NCBI GenBank assembly: GCA_964654825.1
Contig: CAZZKG010000106.1
Coordinates: 1-8,215 of the forward strand
Direction of reading: 5' to 3'
Length of the DNA: 8,215 nucleotides
DNA from: CAZZKG01 sp964654825
GTDB taxonomy: Bacteria; Gemmatimonadota; CAZMKB01
Part shown: positions 5,254 to 8,215 of the stretch, one piece after another
How the letters are laid out: each line of letters opens with the position of its first letter
Position numbering within the stretch: position 1 is the stretch's first letter
Made by a program: the position numbers and the translations under genes
The notes under the pieces: model-generated
Told to the model about the DNA's origin: nothing
The model's input: only the letters and a program-made list of their open reading frames with translations
The model's database searches: none

Positions 5254-7607
5254 TAAAACTCGAACGCATCCTCGTTAAAAACCGGTTCAGAGAAGAATCC
5301 CACCCTCAGCCGGTAAAGGTACGGTCCGCCGATCGGGGCGTTGCCGGGGATCGGCTGGCCCAGGTGGGGTGAAAAAGCCTGGCCTGGATTCATGTTCACA
5401 CCGACTGGCCCGATGAGGGGCGAGAAGACGAAGCCGTTCAGTGTCTCCACATCTGTCCAGGCATCGGTGTACACGGTCGTGTCCTCGTTGTTGGTAACCG
5501 TTGCGGTGAAACCGAGTGACTCTCCTCTCCGGACGTGGGTGGTGTCTGGTACCAGTTCGACCGATATATGAGGCGGGTCGACGTAAAAGGTGAAATCGTC
5601 CTCGGCCAGCACTTCGTCTGGATAGGTCCCCACTTTGACCCGGTAAGTGTATGCGCCACCGTACGGAGTGACTGCGGGGATGTCCTGAGTCAGGTGGAGA
5701 TCGAACATCTGATGAGCAGTCAGGACCACACCGTCCGGTCCGAGAAGTGGTGAAATCTCAGAACCCCAGGGGGTTCGAACCTCGGTCCAGCTCTCAGCGG
5801 AGACGGTCGAATCGGTATTGTTGACCATTGTGACCGTAAACCCGAGAGTCTCTCCCTTGTGGTAGTGAGTCGTGTCGGGTACTGCCGAGACGAACAGCTC
5901 GGAAGATGCGGTGAGTGCCGTGAGCTGGGTCGTGAAAGCTCCGAAAACGTCCTTCGAAGCGTTATCCTGCAGGAAGACGACCAGCTCGCAGTTCTCATCG
6001 ACGTAATCCTCGCTGATCTGGAAGAAAAGGAGCTCCTGGTGGAGATCACCTCTCACGAGGGAAAGGGGTATACCTCCAGCGTCCGGGAACATCTCACGCA
6101 TCATGAACTGGAGGCTGTCCTCATCGAACCACTCGAAAGCGATGTGGCTCTCTGTGAGCACGGTGTGGAGTCTCAGATCAGTTGCCGCGATACCGTTCAC
6201 CGCATCGATCGTCGTCTGCACGTAGCCGCCCCTAGTTATCTCATCGTAATATCCCTCGACAGTCATCTCGACGGGGACGCTGATGCCGAGCTCGTTCGTG
6301 GTTTTCAAACGGTACGAATTGTAGATGTAGGTGCTTCCGCCTATCACCCGGTCCACACCGTCGAATACGACCGTGGGGTAGGATGAGATGTTGTAATAGT
6401 CAATCCTCGCCTCCGAGGCTTCGGTAGTGAAGTCGTCTAAGTTGTGGTACTCGATGATCGCGACCGTGTCACCTGCCACTTCCCTCAAAGAATCTAGCCC
6501 CTGGGCGGCATACTGGCAGTAGTAGCACCAGGTGCCGGTCGCTCCCTCGAGGAGGACCGTGCTCCGCTCGACCGTGTAGTTCTTCGTAAACGAGATCTTC
6601 GTGTCATTCATCGGTGTGACGTCTGAAACAAGGAATGTCCTGAACTCGACCCGGTAGGCGTTCCCCTCCGCCGCCGACCACTCGGGGAAAGTCACCTGCC
6701 GGGTCACGTCGGGTGCGAGCGAGCTTACCGTTTCGGTCTCGTCGTAGACAATCCCGCCCTCGTTCTCCAGGCGGCACCTGACGGTGAAGGTCTCTTCGAA
6801 CGTGCCGAAGTTCTTCACCACGGCCTGCGGCTGGATGGGCACCGTCGGGTCGTAGTCTTCGACCGGCTCCAGTATCGCTTTGACCCCCACGTCGTGAGCG
6901 TCTCCCCCCGCCCTTTCTACGATGGCCCTCAGCAACATGTCACCCCATGAAGTGTTCGGGGCGTACTCGTTGTCGTAGAATCTCCAGCCGTGATTCTCCT
7001 CATACCCGTGGTCGAAGGCTGCCGCCGGGCAGTTCGGCGCGTCTTCAATCTGGATGTAGAAACCGTAAAAGATCCCGTCATCGATCACGACACCGGTGTC
7101 ACCGACGGCAAAATCATTCCAGACCCCCATCTCGGCTGCATCGTAGAGAGTGTCGGCGTGGATGATCGTTCCCGGGGATCCGCCGGGCCCGTCATCGTCC
7201 ACGATCATCAGGATGAGATCGTCACCGCCCGGGTCGGGCCACCCTTCACGGAACCAGATCATGAACGAGGTGACACGGCAGGGGTAATAGTACGGCTCGA
7301 ACTCGACCCCCCATCCATTGCCGCCGGAGAAGTAGTAGGATGTGAGCCACTGTTGCCCGTCATCCCAGAGGAGCGTGTCGCCGGGATTGGGGAGTAGCTT
7401 GTCCGGGAGTGGCTCTACTCCGGCGGCGGATACCGCCTCGGGATGGGTGAACGAGGTTTCCCAGACCTGCTCTGGCGATTGTTCCCAGTCACCGGTGATG
7501 ATAGCCTGAGATCTGCCGACGGCTGAAGTGTCCTCAGATGAAAGAGTTGAAGGAGCGAAAACTGCCAGGACAAATACGGAGATGAGGAAAAAAGTGGGCC
7601 GGGTCAT
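5241..7607 (-). CDS. Secreted multidomain protein with Omp28-type thioredoxin-like domain
   Basis: A 788-residue exported protein. Residues 1 to about 24 are a Sec signal peptide: MTRP, a hydrophobic FFLISVFVLAVFAP core, then a small-residue cleavage zone. About 75-230 is a beta-sandwich region with aspartate/glycine-rich DDDGPGGSPGT, probably cation binding. About 240-345 is CARDB-like (DVGVKAILEP ... VVKNFGTFEETFTV). About 346-565 is an Omp28-related thioredoxin-like domain: LLEGATGTWCYYCQYAA carries CxxC at Cys361/Cys364, and SSYPTVVFDG supplies the expected cis-proline. The C-terminus is two tandem ~110-residue repeats. The CxxC suggests a thiol-disulfide role outside the cytoplasm, though the substrate is unknown. 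Unlike many such FCB proteins it ends right after the second repeat, with no T9SS or other sorting domain. I chose ATG 7605-7607 because GGAGG lies 6 nt upstream; a TTG six codons earlier lacks such a site. The gene has its own strong promoter. Confidence 0.87.
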   Translation of the reverse strand: MTRPTFFLISVFVLAVFAPSTLSSEDTSAVGRSQAIITGDWEQSPEQVWETSFTHPEAVSAAGVEPLPDKLLPNPGDTLLWDDGQQWLTSYYFSGGNGWGVEFEPYYYPCRVTSFMIWFREGWPDPGGDDLILMIVDDDGPGGSPGTIIHADTLYDAAEMGVWNDFAVGDTGVVIDDGIFYGFYIQIEDAPNCPAAAFDHGYEENHGWRFYDNEYAPNTSWGDMLLRAIVERAGGDAHDVGVKAILEPVEDYDPTVPIQPQAVVKNFGTFEETFTVRCRLENEGGIVYDETETVSSLAPDVTRQVTFPEWSAAEGNAYRVEFRTFLVSDVTPMNDTKISFTKNYTVERSTVLLEGATGTWCYYCQYAAQGLDSLREVAGDTVAIIEYHNLDDFTTEASEARIDYYNISSYPTVVFDGVDRVIGGSTYIYNSYRLKTTNELGISVPVEMTVEGYYDEITRGGYVQTTIDAVNGIAATDLRLHTVLTESHIAFEWFDEDSLQFMMREMFPDAGGIPLSLVRGDLHQELLFFQISEDYVDENCELVVFLQDNASKDVFGAFTTQLTALTASSELFVSAVPDTTHYHKGETLGFTVTMVNNTDSTVSAESWTEVRTPWGSEISPLLGPDGVVLTAHQMFDLHLTQDIPAVTPYGGAYTYRVKVGTYPDEVLAEDDFTFYVDPPHISVELVPDTTHVRRGESLGFTATVTNNEDTTVYTDAWTDVETLNGFVFSPLIGPVGVNMNPGQAFSPHLGQPIPGNAPIGGPYLYRLRVGFFSEPVFNEDAFEFYVIP
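5244..5903 (-). repeat. Two tandem ~110-codon domain repeats at the C-terminus of the secreted protein
   Basis: Residues about 569-678 and 679-788 align along their whole length. Shared landmarks are VPDTTH, then GE-x-LGFT-x-T, NN-x-D-x-TV, WT-x-V, SPL-x-GP-x-GV, HL-x-Q-x-IP, GG-x-Y-x-YR and ED-x-F-x-FYV. These look like Ig-like/beta-sandwich modules probably duplicated within the gene. No cysteines are present in either copy, so no disulfides are expected there. Confidence 0.8.
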
Positions 7608-7613
7608 GGGAAA

Positions 7614-7618
7614 CCTCC
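7614..7618 (-). promoter_or_regulatory. Shine-Dalgarno deciding the start of the secreted protein
   Basis: GGAGG on the minus strand, 6 nt from ATG 7605-7607. The same GGAGG plus 6-nt spacing is used by the SEC-C gene (5128-5132). It lies within the longer reading frame that begins at TTG 7623-7625, which argues against that earlier start. Confidence 0.75.
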
Positions 7619-7666
7619 GTGTCAATATGCTGAGGGATGGATATTGATTTCGCTGGTCTTGAATCG

Positions 7667-7695
7667 ATTATATCACATTTCCCAGCGGGTATCAA
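7667..7695 (-). promoter_or_regulatory. Strong sigma70-like promoter of the secreted-protein gene
   Basis: TTGATA (7690-7695, 5 of 6), a 17-nt spacer and a perfect TATAAT (7667-7672) on the minus strand. The predicted start of transcription is near 7660, giving a leader of about 50 nt. This is the best consensus promoter in the window and separates the gene from the pseudogene upstream. Confidence 0.65.
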
Positions 7696-7768
7696 CTTAT
7701 ATGTTTGTATCGCATCAAGCCAATTTAGAAATGTCCGCTATTTGTTTATTGCGGAGCTGAACGAGTGC

Positions 7769-8181
7769 TCACTTGGTTATGACCATCTTCCTCATGGATA
7801 TGTAATCCACGGCACTGGTTCGGTAAAAATAATCGCAGGATCCAACCTCCTTACCCGAATCATTTCTACCGTTTCACTGGGCTGTATTGAAGCCAGGTTG
7901 TTTCAATTCGTTCACCAGTGTATCGACTCATCGTCCGTGGATGTCATAGATTTTGATCTCCACATCTACACTTTCGTTTTCATCCTCAGGCATATAATAT
8001 CTGATCTTCGTCAGTAGATTATAGAGAGTCGGATAATTCTGAAAGAGTGCACATGCTCCCGGGAGAGTAGTTTCAGGATTCATTGCAATCTCCCCGCATA
8101 TTTTGGAAACAACCACCGATTCTTCAATGGTTATAACCTGACGATCGGTGATTATCTGTCGGGATTCATGATCGATCCTTT
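7769..8181 (-). pseudogene. Decayed 3' end of a T9SS-exported protein gene (sorting domain with in-frame stops)
   Basis: One frame reads a type IX secretion C-terminal (type A / FlgD-Ig-like) sorting domain from about 8047 to 7769. It begins ALFQNYPTLYNLLTKIRY (normally ...QNYPNPFNPSTTIRY), continues VEIKIYDIHGR, then after a TGA (7928-7930) VDTLVNELKQPGFNTAQ, and after a second TGA (7874-7876) NGRNDSGKEVGS, DYFYRTSAVDY and SMRKMVITK before the natural TGA stop (7769-7771). The domain's spacing and final residues are those of the family, so homology is clear even though stops interrupt it. Upstream residues to 8179 have no recognisable domain, and a further in-frame TAA lies at 8180-8182. The second TGA stands where the family has tryptophan (TGG to TGA). 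TGA is a true stop in neighbouring genes, so recoding is unlikely. The beginning of the ancestral gene, if any remains, is beyond the window. Confidence 0.8.
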
Positions 8182-8215
8182 AATTATTTGATATCATATC
8201 ACATTTACTCGTATT

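Noticed and set aside
5859..6386. 175-aa frame on the plus strand
   Set aside because: It is antisense to the thioredoxin-like domain of the secreted protein, with no independent evidence for coding.
7874..7930. Alternative genetic code or selenocysteine explaining the in-frame TGAs
   Set aside because: TGA ends three neighbouring genes (2490, 3532, 5241), the first TGA is not at a tryptophan position in the family, and no cysteine homologous position or obvious SECIS-like hairpin is seen.
7637..8017. 126-aa plus-strand frame near the right end
   Set aside because: It is antisense to the T9SS sorting-domain relict, whose frame carries clear homology. The plus-strand product has no recognisable motif.
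1..8215. CRISPR array, tRNA, rRNA, insertion sequence or attachment sites
   Set aside because: I saw no regularly spaced direct repeats, tRNA-like cloverleaf, rRNA signature, transposase or terminal inverted repeats in the readable sequence.

Overview
This 8.2 kb window looks like a draft or metagenome-assembled bacterial scaffold. It contains a run of exactly 100 Ns at 3622-3721. The gene content suggests the FCB side of the bacterial tree (Bacteroidota, Latescibacteria, Eisenbacteria, KSB1 and relatives). The reasons are a large secreted protein with an Omp28-type thioredoxin-like domain and beta-sandwich modules, and the decayed C-terminal sorting domain of a type IX secretion (T9SS) substrate. 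I cannot fix the phylum from the sequence. TGA is the natural stop of three of the four genes whose 3' ends are visible, so the code is standard.

Layout. (1) 1-1889, minus strand: a GC-rich reading frame open to the window edge, encoding the N-terminal ~629 residues of an AddB-like helicase/PD-(D/E)XK nuclease subunit, probably started at TTG. (2) 1890-2181: an intergenic region with divergent sigma70-like promoters. The rightward promoter has a perfect 9-bp-arm palindrome lying over its -10 hexamer. (3) 2182-2490, plus: a small, very basic conserved protein of unknown function. (4) 2491-2659: mostly empty, with a short open stretch that may be a gene remnant. (5) 2660-3532, plus: a TPR-containing protein started at TTG behind a strong Shine-Dalgarno. 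(6) 3622-3721: the assembly gap. (7) 3724-5121, minus: an uncharacterised protein with an N-terminal SEC-C zinc motif. (8) 5241-7607, minus: a secreted modular protein with signal peptide, beta-sandwich domain, CARDB-like domain, CxxC thioredoxin-like Omp28 domain and two tandem C-terminal repeats. A strong promoter precedes it. (9) 7769-8181, minus: a pseudogene retaining a whole T9SS sorting domain in one frame, broken by in-frame stops.

The genes do not form an obvious single pathway. The SEC-C gene and the secreted protein are co-oriented but each has its own promoter-like sequence. The AddB-like gene and the small basic protein are divergently transcribed. Linkage across the N gap is an assembly inference. 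Base composition is uneven: the AddB-like region is clearly GC-rich, the middle is intermediate, and the pseudogene end is AT-rich.
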